Assembly: GCA_905235065.1 (NCBI GenBank)
Contig: CAJOJR010000008.1
Location: 1-35,876 of the forward strand
Source: an uncultured Bacilli bacterium
GTDB lineage: Bacteria; Bacillota_I; Bacilli_A; RF39; UBA660
Length of the DNA stretch: 35,876 nucleotides
Direction: 5' to 3'
Made by a program: the position numbers and the translations under genes. Shown one piece after another: positions 13,297 to 20,521 of this stretch (within the stretch, counting starts at the first letter, position 1; every line of letters begins with the position of its first letter). The notes under the pieces were generated by a model that saw only the letters and a program-made list of their open reading frames with translations, did no database searches and was not told the DNA's origin.

Positions 13297-14286
13297 ATGG
13301 AAGAAAAGAAAAAAAGTACGTCACCAATATTAATAGTGATACTATCAGTAGTTGGTATATGTTTAGTAGGGTTCCTAGTGTGGTATGGAGTAAATTATTT
13401 TAAAGGAGAAGAAAAACCGGTAGAACAACAATCGAGCCAAATAAATGAACAACCATCAAACAATAATTTAGAGAATTCTTCAAGCAGTAATAATTCATCT
13501 ACTAGATCACTTAAAATAACTGAATTTATTTCTAATAACAAGTTGCAGATGCATTATTTTAATTCTTTAAAAGGTACTGAATTGATTAATAATATTAATA
13601 ACTTTAAACCAGTTGAAGGATTAAAAAATAAATATGAGAATGATTTCTTAGTAATAACTTATTGCGGCTTTGATGAATGTAGAAATTTTAAATTTACTGG
13701 AGTAACTGGCCAAGTTAAAAAGGCTATAATGTATTATTATGAAGAAAGTGATGATGGTCCTGTTTATGTATTAACTGATAATAATGATTTATACTTTACT
13801 GAGGTTATTTTAGATAAGAATGATAAGGTTTATGAATTATCAAAATTAAGTGAAAATATTGTTGATGTAAAGTATAAAGAAACTTATTGTGGCTTTCCAG
13901 TATGTGGATGCGGATCTGGGGAATATTATTTTTTAGATAATTCTGGGAATTATTTTTTACATTATTATGATTTTGATAATTCAGACAAACTTGTTTTCAA
14001 AAAAATAGATAAAGAAACAATGTTTAAATATAATTTTGAAGGTGTTTCTTTTGATAAAACTAATATTAGGAACGGAGAAATATATTACAAAGATATAGCA
14101 ATAGACACAGTTATAGAACTCTCTGATGTAGATTTTGATTATGTAACAATTATAATTGGAAAAGATAAATATTTATATGAGATAAAAGAAAGTTCAATTG
14201 AAAAAGTGATTGACAAAAAAATAAAAAGTTATAATTTAAAACCTAATGGGTGTGATAATAATATTCTTACAATTGAATTTGAATAA
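13297..14286 (+). CDS. membrane-anchored exported protein of unknown function (islet cargo)
   Basis: 329 residues: a short basic cytosolic N-terminus (MEEKKKSTS), one transmembrane helix (about 10-34), a flexible Glu/Gln/Asn/Ser-rich linker (about 40-68), and an extracellular domain. The domain has two related cysteine motifs, ITYCGFDECRN (about 118) and TYCGFPVCGCG (about 200), which suggest paired repeats stabilised by disulfides or binding metal. Aromatic-rich strands (YYYEESDDGPVYVLTDNNDLYFT) suggest an all-beta fold. I do not recognise the family. It is the only gene in the tRNA-Arg islet, and its base composition is like its surroundings. ATG start with AAAGAGGTAAAAG. Confidence 0.7.
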   Translation: MEEKKKSTSPILIVILSVVGICLVGFLVWYGVNYFKGEEKPVEQQSSQINEQPSNNNLENSSSSNNSSTRSLKITEFISNNKLQMHYFNSLKGTELINNINNFKPVEGLKNKYENDFLVITYCGFDECRNFKFTGVTGQVKKAIMYYYEESDDGPVYVLTDNNDLYFTEVILDKNDKVYELSKLSENIVDVKYKETYCGFPVCGCGSGEYYFLDNSGNYFLHYYDFDNSDKLVFKKIDKETMFKYNFEGVSFDKTNIRNGEIYYKDIAIDTVIELSDVDFDYVTIIIGKDKYLYEIKESSIEKVIDKKIKSYNLKPNGCDNNILTIEFE

Positions 14287-14366
14287 GTAATGGCACCTCT
14301 TTATGGCACTCACCAACAATAATGATGTAATGCTCAAATAGAAGATGTGCATAAATAACTATAAAT

Positions 14367-14397
14367 AAAGGGATTGAGAGAAATATCAATCCTTTTT
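14367..14397 (+). terminator. terminator after the islet ORF
   Basis: AAGGGATTGA / TCAATCCTTT, an 11-bp stem with one G-U pair, loop of about 8 nt and T5. The 80 bases between the islet ORF stop and this hairpin show nothing else convincing. Confidence 0.78.
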
Positions 14398-14417
14398 ATA
14401 TAGATTAAATCTGTTTT

Positions 14418-14463
14418 CTTCTAAGCCGTCGGTCACACGTTCGAATCGTGCCGAGGACACCAT
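14418..14463 (+). repeat. 46-bp direct repeat, right copy (displaced tRNA 3' half)
   Basis: Perfect copy of 13127-13172 with no 5' tRNA half in front of it (preceded by an unrelated T-rich run), so it is not a functional tRNA. It marks the right end of the islet. Confidence 0.92.
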
Positions 14464-14472
14464 GTTTGAAAT

Positions 14473-14502
14473 AAAGAGTTTTTAAACTCTTTTTATTTTT
14501 TT
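14473..14502 (+). terminator. terminator after the displaced tRNA half
   Basis: AAAGAGTT / AACTCTTT followed by T-rich sequence. It sits where the tRNA terminator would have been before the islet arrived. Confidence 0.7.
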
Positions 14503-14512
14503 AATAAAGTAT

Positions 14513-14518
14513 TATAAT
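14513..14518 (+). promoter_or_regulatory. -10 box for a leaderless murB transcript
   Basis: TATAAT is only 6 bases before the murB ATG (14525), so transcription should begin at or next to the A of the start codon. No ribosome binding site can fit. Confidence 0.55.
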
Positions 14519-14524
14519 TTAAAT

Positions 14525-15399
14525 ATGAAAGACAATTTAATAAGATTAAATATTGGTGAAGTTAAAGAAATAATGCTGAAGAATTATTCAACATACAAGA
14601 TTGGTGGTAGTTCTTTTATGGCTTTTGTTGACATTCTCTTATTAAATTATTAAAGCATTTGGATAAAAATAAAATCAAATATAAAGTTATAGGTAATGCA
14701 TCTAACTTAATATTTAGTGATGATGGTTATGATGGGGTATTAATAAATTTAACTAATATTAGAGTATTTAAAAAATATGGTAATTATTTTACTGTATCTT
14801 CTGGATATAGTTTAAGTAAATTTTCTATGGAAGTATCTAATATGGGATATTCTGGGATGGAATTTTCTACTGGTATACCCGGTCAAATAGGTGGATCTAT
14901 ATTTATGAATGCTGGTTGTTATGGATCAAGTATTTCTAATGTATTATATAAAGTTAAAGTATTAACTGAAGATTATAAGATTAAAACTTTATATAATAAA
15001 GATTTAAAATTTGGATATAGAGACTCAATATTTAAGCATAGTAAACTTATTTGTTTAAGTGCAACTTTTAAATTATGTAAGGGTAATAAAGATGATATCA
15101 AAGCTAAAATAGAAGAATATAGATTAAAAAGATTTAATTCTCAACCTTTGGAGTATCCTAATGCCGGATCAGTATTTAAAAATCCAGAAGGTAATTATGC
15201 AGGTAAAATTATCGAAGAGTTAGGTTTAAAGGGTAAATGTGTTGGAGGAGCATATATATCTCAAAAGCATGCTAATTTCATTGTTAATAAGAATAACGCG
15301 AGTTCAAAAGACATTATAAATTTAATAAATTTGATAAAAAAAGAGGTTAAAAAAGAATATAATATAGACTTAATATGTGAGCAAGAAATTGTCGAATAA
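14525..15399 (+). pseudogene. murB: murB, UDP-N-acetylenolpyruvoylglucosamine reductase, frameshifted
   Basis: MurB reduces UDP-GlcNAc-enolpyruvate to UDP-MurNAc, a committed step of peptidoglycan synthesis. The true start is ATG 14525 (MKDNLIRLNIGEV), continuing through NYSTYKIGGSSFMAFVD, typical of the MurB N-terminus. The frame then hits a stop at 14648 region while the next frame continues as SLIKLLKHLDKNKIKYKVIGNASNLIF and on to the end. A single missing base near 14631-14635 explains this; adding one A gives VDNSLIKLL. The rest is intact: FSTGIPGQIGGSIFMNAGCYG, the catalytic serine in NAGSVFKNP, and a C-terminal glutamate. About 291 residues if repaired. Since murB is normally essential, a sequencing error or a second copy is possible. 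Confidence 0.85.
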
Positions 15400-15420
15400 A
15401 CACTAAAAAAGTGTTTTTTT
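15398..15420 (+). terminator. terminator overlapping the murB stop
   Basis: AAACACT / AGTGTTT stem, A5 loop, T7 tract, beginning within the TAA of murB. Confidence 0.82.
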
Positions 15421-15432
15421 GTGCCTTGGAGG

Positions 15433-15461
15433 TTGAAATCAAAAACATTTTATTGTATAAT
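15433..15461 (+). promoter_or_regulatory. promoter of rpsU-yqeY
   Basis: TTGAAA (15433-15438), 17-bp spacer, TATAAT (15456-15461). A strong promoter, as expected for a ribosomal protein gene. Confidence 0.85.
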
Positions 15462-15492
15462 CTACTTTGTAATGAGAGGAGGGGAGAAAAGA

Positions 15493-15684
15493 ATGACACG
15501 TGTTGAAGTAAAAGACGGTAATGTTGAAGGTGCCTTAAAAAGATTTAAAATTAAAGTGCAAAGAAGTGGTATCCCTTCTGAAATGAAAAAAAGAAAAGAA
15601 TACGCTAAACCAGGCGTAAGAAGAAGAGAAGCTAAAAAAGAAGCTATTAGAAATGCTAGAAAGCACAATAAGAAGTATAATTAG
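15493..15684 (+). CDS. rpsU: 30S ribosomal protein S21
   Basis: Small, highly basic ribosomal protein of 63 residues (MTRVEVKDGNVEGALKRF..., RRREAKKEAIRNARKHNKK), which binds the 30S platform near the anti-Shine-Dalgarno region. Length and sequence match bacterial S21. The track ORF begins at 15421, but that start lies before the promoter; ATG 15493 follows GAGAGGAGGGG, a near-perfect ribosome binding site. YqeY follows 9 bases later, the conserved rpsU-yqeY pair. Confidence 0.96.
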   Translation: MTRVEVKDGNVEGALKRFKIKVQRSGIPSEMKKRKEYAKPGVRRREAKKEAIRNARKHNKKYN

Positions 15685-15693
15685 GAGATTACT

Positions 15694-16143
15694 ATGTTAT
15701 ATGATAAATTAAATGCTGATATGAAAACTGCAATGATTAATAAAGATAAAGATACTCTAAGTACATTAAGATATTTAAAATCAGCAATTGACTTATATAA
15801 GATAAATAATAAATTAGATGAAGTTAGTGATGATGTTGTAATAGATATTGCTTCTAAACAAGTAAAAACACATAAAGAATCAATTTTGGAATTTGAAAGA
15901 GGTAATAGATTAGATCTAGCAGATAAATTAAAAGAAGAAATTAAACTATTACAAACATTTTTACCAGAACAACTAACTGATGAAGAAATGGAAACTGAAA
16001 TTAACAAAATATTTGACTTAGTTAAACCTACATCTAAAGCTGATATGGGTAAGATTATGAGAGAAGTAAATACTACTTTAAAAGGTAAAGTAGATATGAA
16101 AAAGATTTCTGAACTTGTGAATAATAAAATAAACTCATTATAA
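15694..16143 (+). CDS. yqeY: GatB/YqeY domain protein
   Basis: A 149-residue YqeY-family protein with the tail domain seen at the C-terminus of GatB, thought to bind tRNA. Typical features: MLYDKLNADMKTAMINKDKDTLSTLRYLKSAI at the start, FLPEQLTDEEM near residue 90, and the glycine-containing end (ADMGKIMREVNTTLKGKVDMKKISELV). It probably assists translation or tRNA-dependent processes; the exact role is not known. TTAGGAGATTACT precedes the ATG, and the gene is co-transcribed with rpsU. The terminator hairpin begins in its last codons. Confidence 0.93.
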   Translation: MLYDKLNADMKTAMINKDKDTLSTLRYLKSAIDLYKINNKLDEVSDDVVIDIASKQVKTHKESILEFERGNRLDLADKLKEEIKLLQTFLPEQLTDEEMETEINKIFDLVKPTSKADMGKIMREVNTTLKGKVDMKKISELVNNKINSL

Positions 16144-16156
16144 AATGAGTTTTTTT
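16131..16156 (+). terminator. terminator overlapping the yqeY stop
   Basis: AAACTCATT-ATAA-AATGAGTTT then TTTT; the TAA stop forms part of the loop. Confidence 0.88.
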
Positions 16157-16169
16157 GATGCTTTAAGAA

Positions 16170-16175
16170 TATAAT
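16170..16175 (+). promoter_or_regulatory. -10 box of the yqfC operon
   Basis: TATAAT 16 bases before the preferred yqfC start at 16191. It argues against the ATG at 16179, which would lie upstream of the transcription start. Confidence 0.45.
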
Positions 16176-16190
16176 TAAATGGTGAATAAT

Positions 16191-16427
16191 ATGCTAAGAA
16201 ATTTAGTAAGTTATGTAAAAGATAAAGATTATTTAATAGGTATTTATAAAAATAAAGTATATATTTATAATTATAAATATATTGTTGATGTAGATTCAGA
16301 TAATATTAAAATAAACTTGGGTGATAAAAAAATTAAAATAAATGGAAAAAATTTAGTTGTAGAGAAATTAGAAAATAAAGAGGTATTAATTAAACTTGAA
16401 TGTAAAGGTATTGAGTTTTATGAATAA
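16191..16427 (+). CDS. yqfC: YqfC/YabP-family sporulation protein
   Basis: A small beta-rich protein (78 residues from the chosen ATG) of the YabP/YqfC family: YVKDKDYLIGIYKNKVYIYNYKYI, then VDSDNIKINLGDKKIKINGKNLVVEKLENKEVLI. In B. subtilis yqfC is sigma-E dependent and adjacent to yqfD, as here; molecular function is unknown. The track starts at 16179 (MVNNM), but GGTGA at 16181-16185 fits an ATG at 16191. The yqfD start lies inside its 3' end (8-base overlap), so the two are translationally coupled. Confidence 0.8.
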   Translation: MLRNLVSYVKDKDYLIGIYKNKVYIYNYKYIVDVDSDNIKINLGDKKIKINGKNLVVEKLENKEVLIKLECKGIEFYE

Positions 16428-17568
16428 TACTATTCAAATAAGAATAATTTGTGATAATTTAAATACATTAATTTACTATTTATCTAGAAATAATATTAAA
16501 TTTGATCATTTATATAGTAAAAAAGATGATCATTATTTTAAAATTTATAAAAATGATTATAAAAGAATAAAAAGAAAGTTTAAAAAAGTTAGAGTTGTTG
16601 GATATTATGGTAAAGAAAGTATTCTTAAATTTATTAAAACAAATTATATATTTTTATTATCATTAATATTAGGTTTGACTATATTATATTTTCTATCAAC
16701 AACAATGTTTTTTATAGAGATTCATACAAATAATGAAGAGTTAAGTAATAAATTATATTATGAACTAGGTACATACAATATAAAAAAATATGGTAGGATT
16801 AAGAGTTATAAAGAATTAGATAAAATAAAAAAAGAAATACTAAAAAATAATCAAGATAAATTAGAGTGGTTAGAAATTAAAAGAGAAGGTACCAAATATG
16901 AGGTGTTGCTTACCGAAAGGGTAATTCCAAATAATGATGATATAATAAATTCTCCAAGGCATATTGTAGCTTCCAAAGATGCTTTGATAAAACATATTAC
17001 ATCTAATAATGGAGTTGTTTTAAAAGATATAAATGACTATGTTAAAAAAGGAGAAATAATAATAAGTGGGGATTTGTATAAAGGTGAAACTTATATAAAA
17101 AGTTTAAGAGCCTCTGGGGAAGTATATGGTGAAGTTTGGTATACAGTTAAAACTGTGGTACCTTATAAATATGTTGAATATGTAAGAACTGGAAAAGTTA
17201 TAAATCATTATTATTTAGATTTTTTAGGTAATAAAATGACTTTAATAGGAAAATATAATACAAATATGTCTATGAATAATATAAAATTGTTGGTTGATAA
17301 ACCTTATTTAGGGATTAAAATATACAAAGAAACAAAAGAGTTATATGATTATAAAGAATTTAAGGTTACTAAAGATGAAGCATATATTGAGGCCATTAAA
17401 AGGAGTGATAAAAGTATCAAAAATAAATTAAAAGATAAAGAATATATAATAAGTAAAAAAGTTTTGAATATTTCACCAATGAGTAGTAAAATAGAGGTAG
17501 AAGTATTTTATAAGGTGTATGAGAATATCACAGATACTTCTTTAATAGAGGAGAAAAAAGAATTATGA
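16420..17568 (+). CDS. yqfD: sporulation protein YqfD
   Basis: A 382-residue stage-IV-type sporulation membrane protein. It has an N-terminal cytosolic domain (residues 1-75, basic), one transmembrane helix (about 80-100, YIFLLSLILGLTILYFL), and a large extracytoplasmic domain with the family blocks RHIVASKDALIKHITSNNG, KGEIIISGDLYKGE and GEVYGEVWYTVKTVVPYKY. The chosen start is ATG 16420; the track start is an internal TTG in yqfC. Neighbours yqfC (upstream) and VanZ (4-base overlap downstream) form one operon that runs on to era. Confidence 0.87.
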   Translation: MNNTIQIRIICDNLNTLIYYLSRNNIKFDHLYSKKDDHYFKIYKNDYKRIKRKFKKVRVVGYYGKESILKFIKTNYIFLLSLILGLTILYFLSTTMFFIEIHTNNEELSNKLYYELGTYNIKKYGRIKSYKELDKIKKEILKNNQDKLEWLEIKREGTKYEVLLTERVIPNNDDIINSPRHIVASKDALIKHITSNNGVVLKDINDYVKKGEIIISGDLYKGETYIKSLRASGEVYGEVWYTVKTVVPYKYVEYVRTGKVINHYYLDFLGNKMTLIGKYNTNMSMNNIKLLVDKPYLGIKIYKETKELYDYKEFKVTKDEAYIEAIKRSDKSIKNKLKDKEYIISKKVLNISPMSSKIEVEVFYKVYENITDTSLIEEKKEL

Positions 17569-18167
17569 AGCAAGAAATAATATCAATGTTAAAAGTGTCT
17601 TGGCCCATTATGGCAATAATTTTAGCAATGGTTGTAATAATAAGGGTTGCATATTTTAGAAACCATAAAAAGAAAGTGTCACTTTTAAATGAAATTATGC
17701 TTTTATTATTTGTTGCTTATATTTTAATGTTATTTCAACTTGTAACATATGAAAACAATGGATTTAATGGAGTTAATTTAATTCCTTTTAAAGAAATATT
17801 AAGATATGACTTCGGAACAAAAGAATTTACCAGACAAGTAATAGGTAATATTATTTTATTTATTCCGTTTGGATTTTTTATAACATATTATGCTAATATT
17901 AAGAATATTGGCTCAGCATTTTTTACAACAGTTGCAGCTAGTATTGTTATTGAAACAGTTCAGTATTTTATAGGTAGAAGTTTTGATATAGATGATATTA
18001 TATTAAATGTAGTTGGTGGAATAATTGGCTTCTTACTTTTTGTAGCACTTGATGCGATTAAAAAGCATTTACCAGCTTTATTTCAAAAGGATATAATATA
18101 TGTAATACTTAGTATTTTATTACTTGTGTTTATTTTATTAAACATATTTGGTGTTATTAGTTTTTAG
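17565..18167 (+). CDS. VanZ-family membrane protein
   Basis: A 200-residue membrane protein with five hydrophobic segments. The VanZ core is visible: GVNLIPFKEILRYD (about 84), GNIILFIPFGFFITYY (about 112), and SIVIETVQYFIGRSFDIDDIILNVVGGIIGFLL (about 140-172). VanZ proteins confer low-level teicoplanin resistance in enterococci, but most homologues have unknown cell-envelope roles. It overlaps yqfD by ATGA. In Bacillus this position in the cluster holds phoH, so VanZ appears to be a lineage-specific insertion or replacement. Confidence 0.87.
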   Translation: MKQEIISMLKVSWPIMAIILAMVVIIRVAYFRNHKKKVSLLNEIMLLLFVAYILMLFQLVTYENNGFNGVNLIPFKEILRYDFGTKEFTRQVIGNIILFIPFGFFITYYANIKNIGSAFFTTVAASIVIETVQYFIGRSFDIDDIILNVVGGIIGFLLFVALDAIKKHLPALFQKDIIYVILSILLLVFILLNIFGVISF

Positions 18168-18174
18168 GAGGTAT

Positions 18175-18615
18175 ATGGAAGATTTTATTACAAATACAAC
18201 AAATGAGGATGTATCTATTAATGATATTGAAAATATATGCAAAATAACTTTTAAAAAATTAAAGGTTAAAAATCCTATGTTTAGTATAACAATAGTTGAT
18301 AATGAAAAAATAAGAGAGATTAATAGAGATTACAGGAATAAAGATTCTGAAACAGATGTTATTTCTTTTGCTTTTGAAGAAGCAGATGATTACGTATATC
18401 CTGATATGAGATTATTGGGTGAAATATATATTTCGATAGATAAGGCAAAGAGTCAAGCAGAAGAATATGGACATTCATTAAAAAGGGAATTATGTTTTTT
18501 AACAGTTCATGGTCTTTTACATTTACTTGGATATGATCATATTGAGGAATCTGATAGAGTGGTTATGAGGAAACTTGAAGAGGAGATACTAGAAAGTTAT
18601 GATGCAAAAAGATAA
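18175..18615 (+). CDS. ybeY: endoribonuclease YbeY (rRNA maturation factor)
   Basis: Zinc-dependent endoribonuclease, needed for 16S rRNA 3' maturation and 70S quality control. The signature HGLLHLLGYDH near residue 115 holds the three metal-binding histidines; SETDVISFAF near 60 and LGEIYIS near 83 are also typical. 146 residues. The track ORF starts at a TTG in vanZ (18148); ATG 18175 follows TAGGAGG with a tight 3-nt gap and is preferred. Its end overlaps dgkA by 17 bases. Confidence 0.94.
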   Translation: MEDFITNTTNEDVSINDIENICKITFKKLKVKNPMFSITIVDNEKIREINRDYRNKDSETDVISFAFEEADDYVYPDMRLLGEIYISIDKAKSQAEEYGHSLKRELCFLTVHGLLHLLGYDHIEESDRVVMRKLEEEILESYDAKR

Positions 18616-18976
18616 AGGATTAAAAAGAATTAAAAGCAGTTTCAAGTATGCTTTTAATGGACTTATTGATACATATAGAACCGAGCAGTCTGTATGGATA
18701 TATATTCCAGTTGCTTTATTAGTTATATTAATGGGTTTTTTATTAAAAATAAGTAATTATGAATGGATGGTGGTGGTATTAATTTTAGGAATAATTCTAT
18801 CATTAGAACTTGTAAATACAGCATTAGAAGCAGTAGTTGATTTAATTACTAATGAATATAAACCACTTGCTAAAAAAGCAAAAGATACAGTATCAGCAGC
18901 GGTATTAGTATTTGCGGTTGCTTCTGTTATTGTAGGACTAATAATATTTTTACCAAAGTTTATATCATTATTTTAG
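18599..18976 (+). CDS. dgkA: diacylglycerol/undecaprenol kinase
   Basis: Small trimeric membrane kinase of the DgkA family. In Gram-positives it usually phosphorylates undecaprenol, feeding the lipid carrier of cell-wall synthesis. 125 residues with three transmembrane helices. The catalytic region ELVNTALEAVVDLI (about 80-95) and the following KKAKDTVSAAVLV (about 100) are typical. It starts inside ybeY (17-base overlap; ATG at 18599 or the adjacent 18602). Confidence 0.92.
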   Translation: MMQKDKGLKRIKSSFKYAFNGLIDTYRTEQSVWIYIPVALLVILMGFLLKISNYEWMVVVLILGIILSLELVNTALEAVVDLITNEYKPLAKKAKDTVSAAVLVFAVASVIVGLIIFLPKFISLF

Positions 18977-18991
18977 AAGGAGTAAAGTAGT

Positions 18992-19375
18992 ATGAGGGAA
19001 AAATTATTAAGTTTAATTAAAAATAGTTATGCACCATATTCTAATATGCATTTTGCATGTATAGTGGAAACCGAATCCGGAAATTTATATAGTGGAGTAA
19101 ATGTTGAAAACGCCTCATTCGGAGGAACTATATGTGCAGAAAGAAATGCAATTAATAATGCTATCTCTAATGGTGAAAGAAAATTCAAAGCATTATACTT
19201 AATGGGTGATAATGAGGATAAACTATGCTATCCTTGTGATATATGTAAACAAACATTTTTAGAGTTTTTTGATTCAAATGTGATATTTAATATAATGAAT
19301 ACAAAAGGCGAAATGAAAGTATTAACATTTGAAGAAGTACTTAATACTCATTTTGTAAAAGAGGATTTAAAATGA
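18992..19375 (+). CDS. cdd: cytidine deaminase
   Basis: Zinc enzyme of pyrimidine salvage that converts cytidine and deoxycytidine to uridine forms. YAPYSNMHFACIV (about 11) is the substrate-binding start; the zinc site is CAERNA (about 49) with PCDICKQ (about 83). 127 residues, typical of the small tetrameric form. AGAAGGAGTAAAGTAGT precedes the ATG. It overlaps era by ATGA. cdd-era is a conserved pair in Bacilli. Confidence 0.94.
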   Translation: MREKLLSLIKNSYAPYSNMHFACIVETESGNLYSGVNVENASFGGTICAERNAINNAISNGERKFKALYLMGDNEDKLCYPCDICKQTFLEFFDSNVIFNIMNTKGEMKVLTFEEVLNTHFVKEDLK

Positions 19376-20259
19376 GAAGTGGTTTTGTAAGTGTTATTGG
19401 AAGACCTAATGTAGGTAAAAGCTCATTAATTAATACAATAGTTGGTGAAAAAGTCGCAATCACCACTTCTAAACCTCAAACAACAAGGGATTTGATTCAA
19501 GGAATATATACTGATGCAGACTCTCAAATAGTTTTTGTAGATACTCCAGGAATTCATAAACCAGTTCATAAATTAGGCGGTTTCTTAAATAGTAAGGCAT
19601 ACTATTCAGTTAATGATGTAGATCTTGTATTATTCGTTGTTGATGGTTCCGAAGAAATCGGAACAGGTGATAAATTTATTATTGAAAGACTTAAAAATGT
19701 TACAAAAAAGGTATTCTTAATAATAAATAAAATTGATAAATTAAATAATGAGGGGATTATTAATAAAATAAATGAATATAAAGATTTATATGATTTTTGT
19801 GAAATTATACCAGTTAGTGCATTAAAAAATGATAACGTAAAAAGAGTGGTTGAAGTATTAAAAGGGTATCTTCCAGATAGTGTTAAATATTTTCCAGATA
19901 ATGATAAGACATCTTCTTCAATGGAATTTAGAATAACAGAAATAGTTAGAGAAAAGGTAATGAATTTAACTGAAGACGAAATACCTCATTCAATCGCTTG
20001 TGTTTTAACTGATTATCAAGAAACTGATAATGTTGCCCATATATATGTAGATATTGTTACTGATAGAGAAGCTTTAAGAAAAATAATACTTGGTAAAAAT
20101 GGAATTAAAATAAAAGAAATAGGAATGGAAGCTAGAAAAGACTTAGAAGTTTTATTAGGCAAACAAGTATACATTGAGTTATATGTAAGAGTACTTAAAA
20201 AATGGAGAGATAGAGAAAAATATATAAAAGAATTAGGTATTTTGAATAGAAGTGAATAA
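19372..20259 (+). CDS. era: GTPase Era
   Basis: Ras-like GTPase with a C-terminal KH domain, essential for 30S subunit assembly; binds the 16S rRNA 3' end. G1 GRPNVGKSS (residues 8-16), G2 in TSKPQTTRD, G3 DTPGIHKP (about 58), G4 NKIDKL (about 120), G5 SALKND (about 149). The KH domain holds LGKNGIKIKEIGMEARKDLEVLLGKQVYIELYVRV (about 238-275). 295 residues, usual length. Overlaps cdd by 4 bases; yqzL follows 40 bases later. Confidence 0.97.
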   Translation: MRSGFVSVIGRPNVGKSSLINTIVGEKVAITTSKPQTTRDLIQGIYTDADSQIVFVDTPGIHKPVHKLGGFLNSKAYYSVNDVDLVLFVVDGSEEIGTGDKFIIERLKNVTKKVFLIINKIDKLNNEGIINKINEYKDLYDFCEIIPVSALKNDNVKRVVEVLKGYLPDSVKYFPDNDKTSSSMEFRITEIVREKVMNLTEDEIPHSIACVLTDYQETDNVAHIYVDIVTDREALRKIILGKNGIKIKEIGMEARKDLEVLLGKQVYIELYVRVLKKWRDREKYIKELGILNRSE

Positions 20260-20299
20260 TTTTTAAGGTTTATTATCATAATTATAGTAGGTGATAATT

Positions 20300-20395
20300 A
20301 TGGATGAAACTAAAAAATTATGGAAGAAATTTTCTGAAACTGGAAAAATAGAAGATTATTTAAACTATAGTAAATCTAAAAAAAGTAACAAATAG
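20300..20395 (+). CDS. yqzL: YqzL-like microprotein (31 aa)
   Basis: A 31-residue ORF missed by the ORF track: MDETKKLWKKFSETGKIEDY followed by a basic tail. It matches the YqzL pattern W-x2-F-x2-TG-x-I-x2-YL-x-Y. In Bacillus yqzL also sits between era and recO, so position and sequence agree. TAGGTGAT lies 5 nt before the ATG. Its TAG stop falls in the loop of the following terminator. Function unknown. Confidence 0.8.
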   Translation: MDETKKLWKKFSETGKIEDYLNYSKSKKSNK

Positions 20396-20409
20396 TATTT
20401 GTTACTTTT
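20381..20409 (+). terminator. terminator overlapping the yqzL stop
   Basis: AAAAGTAACAAA / TTTGTTACTTTT, a 12-bp perfect stem with a TAGTA loop containing the yqzL stop. It ends the yqfC-to-yqzL operon. Confidence 0.85.
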
Positions 20410-20481
20410 AAAATAACTTTCAAAAAACTTTTAGGAGAAAGGCTTTATATGAAAGAAAAGATTAAATAAAAATATTTAATT

Positions 20482-20503
20482 AAGTATCGAAAGATACTTT
20501 TTT
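20482..20503 (+). terminator. second hairpin terminator before recO
   Basis: AAGTATC-GAAA-GATACTT with a GNRA tetraloop, then T-rich. The T-tract leads straight into the recO extended -10. Confidence 0.75.
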
Positions 20504-20506
20504 ATT

Positions 20507-20515
20507 TGATATAAT
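20507..20515 (+). promoter_or_regulatory. extended -10 for a leaderless recO transcript
   Basis: TGATATAAT ends 6 bases before the recO ATG (20522), so the mRNA should start at the A of ATG. There is no ribosome binding site between promoter and start. Confidence 0.6.
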
Positions 20516-20521
20516 TTAATT

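Larger units (their letters stand above)
13173..14417 (+). mobile_element. tRNA-Arg islet between 46-bp att-like repeats
   Basis: A 1,245-bp segment bounded by the intact tRNA gene and a displaced copy of its 3' half, the classic footprint of integration into a tRNA gene. It holds one surface-protein ORF, its promoter and two terminators, but no integrase or excisionase. It may be a remnant, a mini-island mobilised in trans, or the product of a local duplication: a further 14-bp match lies beyond both copies (13199-13212 and 14500-14513). Confidence 0.6.

Noticed and set aside
14418-14463. Second tRNA gene
   Set aside because: Only the 3' half is present; the sequence before it does not give a D arm or acceptor strand, so it is a repeat and not a tRNA.
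20449-20469. Micro-ORF MKEKIK between yqzL and recO with AGGAG upstream
   Set aside because: Only six codons, and lying between two terminators with no visible promoter. It could be a leader peptide, but there is no supporting structure.
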